This document shows positions 26,402 through 34,590 of a DNA stretch of 64,000 nucleotides, piece after piece (the first letter of the stretch is position 1; every line of letters starts with the position of its first letter). The position numbers and the translations under genes are program-made. The notes below the pieces were generated by a model, which made no database searches, was not told the DNA's origin, and worked only from the letters and a program-made list of their open reading frames with translations. The DNA lies in contig NZ_LMAU01000001.1 of the NCBI RefSeq assembly GCF_001441535.1, positions 620,001-684,000 of the forward strand, in the 5' to 3' direction. Source of the DNA: Tsuneonella troitsensis. GTDB lineage: Bacteria; Pseudomonadota; Alphaproteobacteria; Sphingomonadales; Sphingomonadaceae.

Positions 26402-28071
26402 GCTTGAGGCTCTCTGATCGCGGTGGCGAGGATGGGGCGGTCTGCGGCTGGATCGTAGGTGGCATCGGACATCGGCGCCTCGCTCCGAAGCCGTCCCGCC
26501 AGCGTCATCCAGACGTTGTAGGTCATCACCCCAGCGCCGATCAGGTATAGGATCCCTCCGAACGCGCGCATCAGGTACATCGGGTGAAGCGCTGCGACCG
26601 TGTCGACGAAGCTGTTCACAAGATAGCCGTCCGGTCCGTACTCGCGCCACATCAGGCCTTGGGTGATCCCGGCCACCCACATGCTCGCGGCGTAGAAGAC
26701 GATACCGATGGTCGCGAGCCAGAAGTGCCAATTGATCATGCGCAGTGAGTACATTCGATCGCGCTTCCACAGTCTCGGCACGAGGTAGTAGACCGCAGCG
26801 AACGTAATCAGCCCGTTCCACCCCAGAGCGCCGGCGTGAACGTGACCGATCGTCCAGTCAGTGTAGTGGGATAGGCTGTTGACCGCCTTGATCGACAGCA
26901 TAGGCCCTTCGAAGGTGGCCATGCCGTAGAACGCCAGCGCAACCACCATCATACGGATGATCGGATCGGTGCGAACTTTGTCCCAGGCGCCGTTGAGGGT
27001 CATCAGGCCGTTGATCATGCCGCCCCAGCTCGGCATCCACAGCACAACCGAAAACACCATGCCCAGCGTCTGCGCCCAGTCGGGCAGCGCCGTGTAATGC
27101 AGGTGGTGCGGTCCGGCCCAGATGTAGAGGAAGATCAGCGACCAGAAGTGAATGATCGAAAGGCGGTACGAATAGACTGGCCGCTCGGCTTGCTTGGGCA
27201 CGAAGTAGTACATCATCGCCAGAAAGCCGGCGGTGAGGAAGAATCCGACAGCATTATGCCCGTACCACCACTGGGTGAGCGCATCCTGCACTCCAGCAAA
27301 CGCGCTGTAGCTGCGTGATCCCAGGAAGCTGACGGGCACCGCCAGATTGTTGACGATGTGAAGCATCGCGATCGTCAGGATGAACGCGAGGTAGAACCAG
27401 TTGGCGACGTAGATATGCGGCTCGTGACGGCGCACGATGGTGCCGATGAACACGGCAGCGTAGGCGACCCAGACTATCGTCAGCCAGATGTCGACGTACC
27501 ACTCGGGTTCGGCATACTCGCGGCTCTGCGTCACCCCGAGCAGGTATCCCGAGGCGGCGAGCACGATGAACAGCTGGTAGCCCCAGAACACAAACCGGGC
27601 GAGGGCGGGGAAGGCTAGCTGGGTACGGCAGGTGCGCTGCACGACGTAGAAGCTCGTCGCGATCAGTGCGTTGCCGCCGAACGCGAAGATCACCGCGCTG
27701 GTGTGCAGCGGCCGGGCGCGACCGAAGGTCAAGTATGGTTCGAAATTCAGCGCGGGGTACGCGAGTTGAAGGGCGATGAAGACCCCTGCGAGCAGGCCAA
27801 CCATGCCCCAGAACATTGTCGCGATTACGCCCCAGCGCACCGGATCGTCGTCATACCGGGACGGCTCCTCGGGCATGCGGAAAAACCCTTGAGCTTTACC
27901 CAGGGGATCGAATCGCCCGGCTGACATGGTGAGCAGGAGCAAGGCGACCCCCGCGATGATACCGGCATGCGCCGCATACGCCGCGTCCTTCGCCACGGCG
28001 GCGGCGGCGATCGCAAGGATCAGCACCGCAAACCACAGACCCGCCCTGAAAAGAGCCGCTTCAGCTTGCAT
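26398..28071 (-). CDS. ccoN: cbb3-type cytochrome c oxidase catalytic subunit I CcoN
   Basis: The proton-pumping, oxygen-reducing subunit of a high-affinity oxidase, 557 residues with about 13-14 transmembrane segments. Heme and copper ligand motifs are seen: [32 protein letters not shown] (CuB His), AGPHHLHY, and [11 protein letters not shown] near the C-terminus. An N-terminal two-helix extension (about 5-45) before the [15 protein letters not shown] block is longer than in many homologues. The start is at [11 protein letters not shown] with GGAGAT upstream. It is first in an 11-gene operon running to nnrS. A FNR/FixK box lies 52 bases upstream (28123-28136). Confidence 0.97.
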   Translation of the reverse strand: MQAEAALFRAGLWFAVLILAIAAAAVAKDAAYAAHAGIIAGVALLLLTMSAGRFDPLGKAQGFFRMPEEPSRYDDDPVRWGVIATMFWGMVGLLAGVFIALQLAYPALNFEPYLTFGRARPLHTSAVIFAFGGNALIATSFYVVQRTCRTQLAFPALARFVFWGYQLFIVLAASGYLLGVTQSREYAEPEWYVDIWLTIVWVAYAAVFIGTIVRRHEPHIYVANWFYLAFILTIAMLHIVNNLAVPVSFLGSRSYSAFAGVQDALTQWWYGHNAVGFFLTAGFLAMMYYFVPKQAERPVYSYRLSIIHFWSLIFLYIWAGPHHLHYTALPDWAQTLGMVFSVVLWMPSWGGMINGLMTLNGAWDKVRTDPIIRMMVVALAFYGMATFEGPMLSIKAVNSLSHYTDWTIGHVHAGALGWNGLITFAAVYYLVPRLWKRDRMYSLRMINWHFWLATIGIVFYAASMWVAGITQGLMWREYGPDGYLVNSFVDTVAALHPMYLMRAFGGILYLIGAGVMTYNVWMTLAGRLRSEAPMSDATYDPAADRPILATAIREPQA

Positions 28072-28122
28072 GGAAATCTCCGTCGGTTTCCAGTGTGCTA
28101 GGGACTTCGGATCACACCTGCA

Positions 28123-28136
28123 TTGATCTGGCTCAA
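28123..28136 (-). promoter_or_regulatory. FNR/FixK box upstream of ccoN
   Basis: TTGATCTGGCTCAA matches the FNR/FixK consensus TTGAT-N4-ATCAA at nine of ten fixed bases. It is centred about 58 bases upstream of the ccoN start codon, suitable for class II or I activation, and overlaps the last codons of the upstream fixK-like gene by 4 bases. Confidence 0.8.
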
Positions 28137-28867
28137 ATTTGACTAGATTGTTTGATGAGATGGCCAGCACATGCAGCAAGCGCGGCAAGATCAAGCAAGC
28201 GAATCGTTGAGCGGCCAGCGGTTTCGATCAACCCGTCGCCGCGAAGATCACCGAGTTGCCGGCTGATCGTCTCGATCGTTAGACCCAGGCTGTCGGCAAT
28301 GTCGCGCCGGGACATCGGCAAATGCAGAACGCACCTATTGCCCTCGGGTAAGCCAATCCGATCTGCCATCGAGATCAGGAAGCAAGCCACGCGCTCACGC
28401 GCGGTCTTGCGCCCTATTACGATCGATTTCTCCCTCGACCGACGGAGCGAGGTATACGCCGAACAAACGATCCGCCCCATCATCGCTGGATGCTCATGAG
28501 CAACGCTGAGGAGCTCGCCGGCTGGGAAGACGATTGCTTCAGATGCTCGTAGCGCAAGTAGTGCATAGGCATGGGCGCGCGGTGCGGGAACCGAAATCAA
28601 GTCGCCCGCGAAGTGAAAAGCGACCACTTGTTCGCGATCTTGCGAGGCAAATGCCACCAGCTTTGCCGCCCCGGAAGCGAGATAGACGAGCGTGTCTTCC
28701 GACTCCTCGGCAACGATCGATCCGCCGCTTGCGACGATGCGCAGTCGGCCTAACGCTTCGAACTGAGCCAAAACCTCATCCGCCGCAACGGAAGGTAGCA
28801 TCCCTGCTCTGAACGCCTCGAAGGCGCAGGATGCCGCTTCGTTCGGTAGGGGGGAGGGGTGGCGCAT
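28133..28867 (-). CDS. Crp/Fnr family regulator, FixK-like (no N-terminal Fe-S cysteines)
   Basis: A 244-residue Crp/Fnr regulator. The cyclic nucleotide-binding-like fold spans about 30-150 and the helix-turn-helix is [21 protein letters not shown] (185-205), with the E-SR recognition residues used to read TTGAT half-sites. There is only one Cys near the N-terminus (Cys14), so it lacks the four-Cys FNR cluster and would be controlled by its own expression, as FixK is. A FNR box (28901-28914) sits 34 bases upstream of the ATG. It is next to ccoN in the same direction, 62 bases upstream. Confidence 0.88.
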   Translation of the reverse strand: MRHPSPLPNEAASCAFEAFRAGMLPSVAADEVLAQFEALGRLRIVASGGSIVAEESEDTLVYLASGAAKLVAFASQDREQVVAFHFAGDLISVPAPRAHAYALLALRASEAIVFPAGELLSVAHEHPAMMGRIVCSAYTSLRRSREKSIVIGRKTARERVACFLISMADRIGLPEGNRCVLHLPMSRRDIADSLGLTIETISRQLGDLRGDGLIETAGRSTIRLLDLAALAACAGHLIKQSSQI

Positions 28868-28900
28868 GGCTTCGCTTGGCCGTGCCGCGCGTCGGCGTCA

Positions 28901-28914
28901 TTGATCTGCGTCAA
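28901..28914 (-). promoter_or_regulatory. FNR box upstream of the fixK-like gene
   Basis: TTGATCTGCGTCAA matches TTGAT-N4-ATCAA at nine of ten fixed positions. It is 34 bases upstream of the fixK-like ATG and downstream of the fnr-like stop, so it would serve the fixK-like gene: either activation by FnrL or autoregulation. Confidence 0.75.
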
Positions 28915-28963
28915 CGGCACCGTCTCATATACAATACGCATGCGAATTTCTGTCGGCGGAATC

Positions 28964-29650
28964 TTAGCCCGCGCGCACTGCCAGCTCGGCAGGTCTGAGG
29001 ATGGCGACCTGCCGGCGCGACTGGAGATCGATCAGACCCTCCATCTTCATCTTGCTGAAGAGACGACTGACAGTTTCAATGGTCAGCCCGAGCACGTCAG
29101 CGATCTGCTGACGCGAGAGAGGCATGGTAAGACTGGAGGGCTCCGCGCGTTCTGCGGTCTCTAACAGGAAGCTAGCCAGCTTCTGCTCCGCGGTCATCCG
29201 GCCGAGCAGAAGCATCCAGCGGCGAGTGCGGTCGAGTTCCTTGAGCGTACGTTCGAGGAGCTTGTGTTCGAGCCGAGGATGTTCGCGCGCAAAACGGTCA
29301 AAGTCAGTGCGCTGGAATATGCATACCTCCGCCTCGGTGAGCGCCTGAACCCCATAAGGCGTGATTTGGCCGAATGGACGGCCGACGAAATCGGATGGAT
29401 AAACCAGCCCCAGGATCTGCTCCTTGCCGTCGGAGGTCTGCGTCGAGAGCTTGAGGACTCCTCGGACGACATTGGCGACGATGATTGCCTCGTCGCCTTC
29501 CCACAGGAGTTGTTCGCCCGCGGCCAGGTTGCGGCGGCGGCCGATTGAATTGAGCACCTGAATCTCATCTTGATCGAGGTCCGCGCAGATCGCTCGGCTG
29601 CGCACAACGCAGGCCTGGCAAAAATGGGCCTCTTGTGTGACGTCGGTCAT
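28964..29650 (-). CDS. fnrL: Crp/Fnr family oxygen-sensing regulator with four-Cys Fe-S motif (FnrL-like)
   Basis: A 228-residue FNR homologue. Cys11, Cys14 and Cys22 (FCQACVVRSRAIC) plus Cys110 (AEVCIF) match the ligands of the oxygen-labile [4Fe-4S] cluster in FNR and FnrL, so it should dimerise and bind TTGAT-type boxes when oxygen is low. The helix-turn-helix is LSRQQIADVLGLTIETVSRLF. The ATG at 29648-29650 (MTDVTQEAHF) was preferred over a GTG six codons upstream because the family starts close to the first Cys. It is in series with the fixK-like gene and the cco operon, forming a likely regulatory cascade. Confidence 0.9.
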   Translation of the reverse strand: MTDVTQEAHFCQACVVRSRAICADLDQDEIQVLNSIGRRRNLAAGEQLLWEGDEAIIVANVVRGVLKLSTQTSDGKEQILGLVYPSDFVGRPFGQITPYGVQALTEAEVCIFQRTDFDRFAREHPRLEHKLLERTLKELDRTRRWMLLLGRMTAEQKLASFLLETAERAEPSSLTMPLSRQQIADVLGLTIETVSRLFSKMKMEGLIDLQSRRQVAILRPAELAVRAG

Positions 29651-29841
29651 GAGTTGCGCTCTATACACCTACGGTCCGAGTGCCAATCACCGCAGTGCCA
29701 CGGCCCTCTTGTCACTTGTCGGACAGAATAGCGATTATGGACCTGTGATTACGGGAGCGATCAGGAGCGGTCTCATTAGATGAACTTTTTTCACTCGGTG
29801 GTCGGAACAGTTTGCAACGGAGCTTAGTCACTTTCTTCAAG

Positions 29842-29867
29842 GGAACGAACCGCGTGGGAGTCACGTT
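29842..29867 (+). promoter_or_regulatory. Candidate sigma-EcfG promoter for the hemerythrin gene
   Basis: GGAAC (29842-29846), 17 bases, CGTT (29864-29867) exactly matches the alphaproteobacterial EcfG general-stress consensus GGAAC-N16/17-CGTT. The predicted start site is about 15 bases before the ATG at 29890, leaving room only for the GAGGAG ribosome site. Confidence 0.6.
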
Positions 29868-29889
29868 GGCCAGTCAGAGGAGACTGACC

Positions 29890-30387
29890 ATGGCTACCAA
29901 GGCAGATACCGACGCAACACATATCCTGGCCGCCGACCATCGCAAGGTGGAGGACTTGTTCTCGAAGTACGAAGGTGCGTCGGGTGTGAAGGCGAAGGCA
30001 GAGATCGCAAACCAGATCTGTAACGAACTCAAAATCCACACCGTCATCGAGGAAGAGATTTTCTACCCTGCGCTCGAGGGCAAGATCGACGACGATCTCC
30101 TGAAAGAGGCATACGTTGAGCACGATGGCGCCAAGATGCTCGTCAACGAGATCGCGGCGGGATCACCCGATGAAGAATTCTACGATGCGAAGGTGACAGT
30201 GCTCAAGGAGCAGATCGAGCACCACGTGAAAGAGGAAGAGAAGCAGCACGAGAACATGTTCCAGCAAGCTCGTGCGGCGAATGTTGACCTCGATGCGCTG
30301 GGGCAGCAGATGCTCGCACGTAAGGAAGACCTGATGGTGCTTGCCGAAGGGGAAGGTCTCCCGCCGGCAGAAATGCGAACCACCTGA
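29890..30387 (+). CDS. Hemerythrin-domain protein
   Basis: A 165-residue four-helix protein of the hemerythrin HHE family, cytoplasmic. Candidate di-iron ligands are His17 (DHRKVEDLF), His50 and Glu54 (HTVIEEEIFYPAL), His78 (EHDGAK), His112 and Glu116, His120 (HHVKEEEKQHENMF). Such proteins bind oxygen or nitric oxide, or protect against iron/oxidative stress. The ATG has GAGGAGA 7 bases upstream and follows a match to the EcfG stress promoter. It is divergent from fnrL; its place next to the cbb3/nnrS set fits handling of O2 or NO. Ligand is inferred only. Confidence 0.9.
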   Translation: MATKADTDATHILAADHRKVEDLFSKYEGASGVKAKAEIANQICNELKIHTVIEEEIFYPALEGKIDDDLLKEAYVEHDGAKMLVNEIAAGSPDEEFYDAKVTVLKEQIEHHVKEEEKQHENMFQQARAANVDLDALGQQMLARKEDLMVLAEGEGLPPAEMRTT

Positions 30388-30404
30388 CTAGCCAAAGCCG
30401 ACAG

Positions 30405-30435
30405 GCCCCCGACAGCGGAATTTGCGGTTGGGGGC
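30405..30435 (+). terminator. Possible terminator hairpin after the hemerythrin gene
   Basis: GCCCCC (30405-30410) pairs with GGGGGC (30430-30435), with partial pairing inward, starting 18 bases after the stop. No T run follows, so it is weak as an intrinsic terminator. Confidence 0.35.
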
Positions 30436-30491
30436 TCTGTGGCGCCTCACCCTCTCAGCTCCGCCAGCATTTGTAACCGCGTCGCTACCTG

Positions 30492-30692
30492 TCAAAATCC
30501 TTCAAGGAATGACAGGTCCGCAATTTTCTTGCCGTCCTCGAAAACAACCGCTCGGCGCTTGTTGGGAATGGCGTCCAGGCGCGATATGGCGACGTCGGAT
30601 GCAGGGGCATCGAACTCGATATCCTCGGATTGGTCGTCATATCCGTGATTAAGGCGGATCAGGTAGTGATGATATCCGCGCGTCAAATGCAT
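30492..30692 (-). CDS. Small hypothetical protein
   Basis: A 66-residue soluble protein (MHLTRGYHHYLIRLNHGYDD...), acidic in the middle, ending DGKKIADLSFLEGF. GGAGGAG lies 8 bases before the ATG, which is the main reason to accept it. It looks like a short beta-rich protein with no recognised family. It converges on the hemerythrin gene. Similar very short proteins are frequent in general-stress clusters of Sphingomonads, but no promoter motif was found here. Confidence 0.5.
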   Translation of the reverse strand: MHLTRGYHHYLIRLNHGYDDQSEDIEFDAPASDVAISRLDAIPNKRRAVVFEDGKKIADLSFLEGF

Positions 30693-30876
30693 GGCCGCGA
30701 CTCCTCCGCGCGTCCGATGGCCAAGTCCGACGAGCTAAGACGGGCGTCGAATCTAGCCCGCAAGGACTGTATTCCGTCGATCTTGCGGCCTCGGACAGCG
30801 CGGGTTGTCTTGGGGGCACCTTGGCCGTCCTCTGCGGGCCTTGCCTTGGTTTTGCGGCGCTAAAGTTCTAAATTGC

Positions 30877-31110
30877 TCATGATTGAGCTGGCGAAGCTTT
30901 TTTGCGAGCGGGCTTAGCGGCGGACCTTCGGTCCGAGTACGTCTTGATAGCATATCCGCCGGCCGCTGCGGCCAGAATTCCGGGAATGCCGAAGCGGCGA
31001 GCCAACGCCACCGAAGCCACGCCCATGAGTGCTCCGCCAGGCTCACTCACGCCGCGACGTCTTTTTGCAGCCTTTGCACCGACAATCCCACCCAGGATTT
31101 TTCCTAACAT
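30877..31110 (-). CDS. Small glycine-rich membrane-associated protein, probable stress protein
   Basis: A 77-residue protein. The N-terminus (MLGKILGGIVGAKAAKRRRG) has a short glycine-zipper-like hydrophobic stretch and a basic cluster; a second hydrophobic part (about 44-58, IPGILAAAAGGYAIK) and a Lys/Ala-rich tail follow. AAGGAGA precedes the ATG. A near-consensus EcfG promoter lies upstream (31133-31158). Function unknown; a membrane-associated general-stress protein is an inference. Confidence 0.65.
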   Translation of the reverse strand: MLGKILGGIVGAKAAKRRRGVSEPGGALMGVASVALARRFGIPGILAAAAGGYAIKTYSDRRSAAKPARKKASPAQS

Positions 31111-31460
31111 CTCAAGTCTCCTTTGATCTTAAGACGCCTCAGGCACGCCCAGGGTTCCTGATTGTGGTAAGTTGGGTGACGCCGTGCCTGCTCATCCGCG
31201 TAGTGACCTCTTCTCATCGCTGTGCTGCGCAGCCAGGCTCCCCGCGAATGATCCATGTTTTCGGCAAATAGCTCACGTGACAACTGTGGAAGCACTAGAG
31301 AGAAAGCCTGCCAACACCGGGAACGATCCCATTGAAGGCGCCGCGCCCGATGGTAATCAAATCCCGTGGGGCAATGGGATTGACGCCCGGTCGTCGCATT
31401 TCATCTGCTGCTTGCTGGTTTGCCGCCTCCACATCATGATGTGCGCGGGGAGGCCATGAA
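31111..31460. other. Gene-free stretch upstream of the P1 peptidase
   Basis: Apart from the EcfG-like promoter near its left end, no convincing gene was found. Short open frames on both strands lack ribosome sites and resemble no protein I know. The right end should carry the promoter of the peptidase gene at 31461. Confidence 0.5.
31133..31158 (-). promoter_or_regulatory. Candidate sigma-EcfG promoter for the small membrane protein
   Basis: On the minus strand GGAAC (31158-31154), 17 bases, CGTC (31136-31133): one mismatch from the EcfG consensus GGAAC-N16/17-CGTT. It lies 23 bases upstream of the ATG at 31110, with the same geometry as the match at 29842. Confidence 0.5.
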
Positions 31461-32702
31461 ATGAAGAGTTTTTCTGCGTCAATGCAAACGGTACTCGGTA
31501 CCGCACTCGGAGCTGCCATGCTGACTGGGGTTGCTCAAGCCGATCCGCGGGAGCACGAGTTGAATTTGCCGATTGGCGGCGAGCCGGGCCCCCTTAATGC
31601 AATCACCGATGTTCCGGGTGTCGAAGTGGGCCACTCAACCATCATCTCTGGTGAAGGTCTTCTGGTTCCTGGAAAAGGGCCCGTGCGCACAGGGGTGACG
31701 GTCGTTCTGCCGCGAGGCAGAGAAAACGCCGATCCTGTTTTTGGTGCCTGGTTCACACTCAACGGCAATGGAGAGATGACGGGGACGACTTGGCTGGAGG
31801 AGGGTGGATTCCTTGAGGGCCCGATCGGCATTACCAACACGCATAGTGTCGGCGTGGTTCGCGACGCGATCATCGCTCACGAGGTCAATCGAGAAGGTGC
31901 ACTCCAGCCCTTTTGGCTTCCCGTCGTGGCAGAGACGTACGATGGCGTCTTGAACGACATAAACGGTTTTCATGTAAAGCCCGAGCATGTCGAAGAGGCG
32001 TTGGAGAGCGCACGTGGGGGCGCCGTGCCTGAAGGTAACGTAGGCGGCGGCACTGGCATGATGTGCCTGGGCTTCAAGGGAGGCATCGGAACAGCATCTC
32101 GAAAAGTCACTCAACGCGCTGGAGGTTACACCGTGGGCGTACTTGTCCAATGCAACTTTGGGCGGCGGCGAGACTTGAGAATAGCGGGCGTGCCCGTTGG
32201 GGAAGCCATATCAGGCCACGATCCATGCCTCACACGGGTATTTCCAGAAACGCGGGAGCTTGCCGCGCGCATAGGTATCTGCGGGGAGCGTAAAGTCGAA
32301 GGTAGTGAGCAGCGAGAGCTTGGATCAATTATCGCGGTGGTTGCGACGGATGCTCCGCTATTACCACATCAACTTAAGCGGCTGGCAACTCGTGTATCAT
32401 TGGGAGTCGGGCGTCAGGGTGGTTACGCAGGAAACGGCTCCGGCGACATCTTCGTCGCTTTTTCGACAGCCAATGAAAACAGTTGGGCCTCACCTGAGGC
32501 GACCATCACAATGTTGTCTAATGATCGCCTAGATCAGTTATTTACTGCGACGGTGCATGCGACCGAGGCAGCTATAACGAACGCAATGCTAGCTGCCGAG
32601 ACAATGACTGGTGCGAACGGAGTCCGCGTCCACGAACTACCTGTGGGCCAAATGATGGAAGTGATGCGAATGCACAATCGCGTGCCGGAAACTGATAACT
32701 AG
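31461..32702 (+). CDS. P1 (S58) family peptidase, DmpA/BapA-like aminopeptidase, exported
   Basis: A 413-residue Ntn-hydrolase-fold aminopeptidase with a signal peptide (about 1-27, ending GVAQA). The autocatalytic cleavage site is visible as Gly288-Ser289 in RELGSIIAVVATDAP; Ser289 becomes the N-terminal nucleophile of the beta chain. Other family blocks: LNAITDVPGVEVGHST, GITNTHSVG, VPEGNVGGGTGMMC and RRRDLRIAGVPVGE. These enzymes remove L-, D- or beta-amino acids from short peptides in the periplasm. It lies near the right end of the island, convergent with a serine beta-lactamase-family gene. Confidence 0.9.
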   Translation: MKSFSASMQTVLGTALGAAMLTGVAQADPREHELNLPIGGEPGPLNAITDVPGVEVGHSTIISGEGLLVPGKGPVRTGVTVVLPRGRENADPVFGAWFTLNGNGEMTGTTWLEEGGFLEGPIGITNTHSVGVVRDAIIAHEVNREGALQPFWLPVVAETYDGVLNDINGFHVKPEHVEEALESARGGAVPEGNVGGGTGMMCLGFKGGIGTASRKVTQRAGGYTVGVLVQCNFGRRRDLRIAGVPVGEAISGHDPCLTRVFPETRELAARIGICGERKVEGSEQRELGSIIAVVATDAPLLPHQLKRLATRVSLGVGRQGGYAGNGSGDIFVAFSTANENSWASPEATITMLSNDRLDQLFTATVHATEAAITNAMLAAETMTGANGVRVHELPVGQMMEVMRMHNRVPETDN

Positions 32703-32909
32703 GGTGGTAACGGCGTATCGTCTCGCGTGAGTGAGGCACGGCCCCGCGGTTTCGGCAGCTGGTCGATGAGGCCTGACAATTCGGCCACGGCCAAGTGCAC
32801 CTGACGATCTGGCGAGGACCAGTTCGATCGTCGTAGCCAATCATCGTCGAGGTGCACATCATCCCCGTTTATAGATGAGGCTTGCATGAGCCCTGGAGAT
32901 CGCAGCCGA

Positions 32910-34298
32910 TCAGTTGGGCCGCAACACTTTTAAACGGCCGGCTCCATCAGAGATCGCGAGGAATTCAGCTGTCTTCCGTGAGAACCGGACCTGATAGGTT
33001 CGAGTGATATCGTCGCCGCTTGCTCGCTCCGAGAGCAGGGTCACCGACCGGACCGGACCCACCCCTGCAAGGTACGCCTTTCCGAACGTCGAGCGAAGCG
33101 GCTCGAGCGCGCGGGAGCCTTGCGCCTCGGTAGTCGGGTCGAGCGTGTCGAGCGCGAGCCTGAAGCGCCTTGCGATTTCGGGCTTTTGATCGGGTAACGC
33201 GGCGACGGGAGGCTCGGGCAGGTATAGATCGACAATTCGCTCGGCCAGCAGCGGATAAAACGTCTGCGCATTGGTAAGCGCGATCACCGTAATTCCTTTC
33301 GAAGGTATCCGGATGATGTCGGCGAGCGCTGGCCCACCGCTGTGGCCGACCACGGGGACCCCTCGGTAATTCTTGACCGTCCAGCCTATCGCGAAGCCCG
33401 CTTTTGAACCGTCCGGGAGAGTCGCAGGCATGGTCAGTTCCTGCATGCTGGCAAGCGAGATCAACTCTCCCCGATCGAGCGCAGCGCTGAACCGGGCAAG
33501 GTCTCGCGCAGTTGAGTACAGGCCCCCGGCACCGTAACCAAGCGGCTCGAAAAAGAACTCGCTGGTTCGCTGCCGCTTTCCATCCCAGGCATAGATCGAT
33601 GAGCGCTTGGTAAGCACTTCGCCCGTGCGAACTCCGTCGTCTTCGTCAGCCATGGCGAACCCGGTTGCTGCCATGCCAAGCGGCCCCGTGATTTCGGTGC
33701 GAAGGATCTCTGGCAACGACGTGCCGGTTGCTTTCTCGAGTACCGCGCGGAGGATTGTGAAGTCCGTGAAGCCATATCGCGCCTCGCTACCCGGCTTGTA
33801 CGCAAGGGGACGCTTCATCGCAGCGGCAACGGTGTCACCAACCGTCTTCGGCCTCGGCTCCCCCAGGTTCTCATCAAGACCGGAGGTGTGATTGGCGAGC
33901 ATGCGAACCGTGATAGAACGCCAACTCTCAGGTGCTTCGTCGAAGAAGTGGGATATCGGCTGGTCCAGCGTCAGCCGCCTCTGCTCGACAAGTCTCATCA
34001 AGGCGACAGCGGTGAATATCTTCGTGGCGGAGGCAAGTTGGAAACGAGTATCCGGATCAACCCTCGCGTTCCATTCGAGGTTCGCCAGGCCGTACCCTGA
34101 GAGCTTGGTGACCTCCCCGTTCTGAACTACCGCCACTGCAACTCCAGGAAGGTTGCTGGCGTCCATCTGGTCGGTGACGATCATGTCGATGTGATCTGAC
34201 TGCTGGACTGAAGCTTCCGCGGGCTTCGCTTGCAGAGGATCAGTCAGTGAGGTTGCCCAGCAGAGCGAAGCAAGGCAAAGAATGGTGAATCTGGTCAT
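32910..34298 (-). CDS. Serine hydrolase, beta-lactamase/esterase (class C-like) family, exported
   Basis: A 462-residue protein with a signal peptide (about 1-25). The SxxK motif is Ser90-Ala-Thr-Lys93 (FQLASATKIFTAVAL); the Tyr motif is Tyr175 in ARYGFTDF instead of the usual YxN; the third motif is HSGG (VVGHSGGPALADI). This pattern fits the wide EstB/D-aminopeptidase/FmtA-like family, so antibiotic hydrolysis should not be assumed. A C-terminal domain of about 100 residues (ARRFRLALDTLDP...) follows. The start MTRFTILCLASLC was chosen because the signal begins there. It is the last gene before the putative attR. Confidence 0.85.
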   Translation of the reverse strand: MTRFTILCLASLCWATSLTDPLQAKPAEASVQQSDHIDMIVTDQMDASNLPGVAVAVVQNGEVTKLSGYGLANLEWNARVDPDTRFQLASATKIFTAVALMRLVEQRRLTLDQPISHFFDEAPESWRSITVRMLANHTSGLDENLGEPRPKTVGDTVAAAMKRPLAYKPGSEARYGFTDFTILRAVLEKATGTSLPEILRTEITGPLGMAATGFAMADEDDGVRTGEVLTKRSSIYAWDGKRQRTSEFFFEPLGYGAGGLYSTARDLARFSAALDRGELISLASMQELTMPATLPDGSKAGFAIGWTVKNYRGVPVVGHSGGPALADIIRIPSKGITVIALTNAQTFYPLLAERIVDLYLPEPPVAALPDQKPEIARRFRLALDTLDPTTEAQGSRALEPLRSTFGKAYLAGVGPVRSVTLLSERASGDDITRTYQVRFSRKTAEFLAISDGAGRLKVLRPN

Positions 34299-34520
34299 CG
34301 CTCTTTCAACAACACGCCATCCGCTGATCACGGTTAGCGAGAATAGATGGAGACACGACTTTCGTCGATGAGTGGCGGGGATAGGCCCTTAGATTGCGCG
34401 ATTCGCTCCATCAGGACTCGAACCCTATTCACTCGTTGGGTCGTGGGGCCTCGGTCGGGGCTCAGTTCAAGATCGCAAAAACAGAAATCTAACGAAATCA
34501 ATTTGTTGAGAGTTGAGAGT

Positions 34521-34539
34521 GAGTCCTCTTCTGGCACCA
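34521..34539 (+). repeat. Candidate right attachment site (attR), imperfect copy of the tRNA-Leu 3' end
   Basis: GAGTCCTCTTCTGGCACCA matches the end of tRNA-Leu (7611-7630) with one G missing in the GGGC tract. The first 14 bases are exact, which is very unlikely by chance in 64 kb. No other tRNA-like sequence adjoins it. It separates the exported hydrolase genes from the pectin locus. Confidence 0.6.
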
Positions 34540-34590
34540 AGTTATTACAAGAAATGCCGATCGATAGAGAATCGCCCGGAGGGCGACCGT

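Larger units (their letters stand above)
7611..34539. mobile_element. Putative tRNA-Leu-integrated genomic island (about 27 kb) with cbb3 oxidase cargo
   Basis: Bounded on the left by the 3' end of tRNA-Leu and on the right by an imperfect 19-base copy of it. The integrase is next to the tRNA, as in P4-type islands, followed by AlpA-like and VapE-type primase genes. There are no capsid, tail, packaging or conjugation genes, so transfer would need a helper. Cargo: a regulatory cluster, a full microaerobic respiration set and exported hydrolases. By eye, 12.1-13.5 kb and 29.7-34.5 kb are more AT-rich than the flanks. The boundary is inferred from the repeat; the primase module could also be a smaller separate element. 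Confidence 0.6.

Noticed and set aside
32910-34298. Calling the SxxK hydrolase a beta-lactamase resistance gene
   Set aside because: The Tyr motif is YGF instead of YxN and a long extra C-terminal domain is present; the family is broad and mostly esterases or peptidases.
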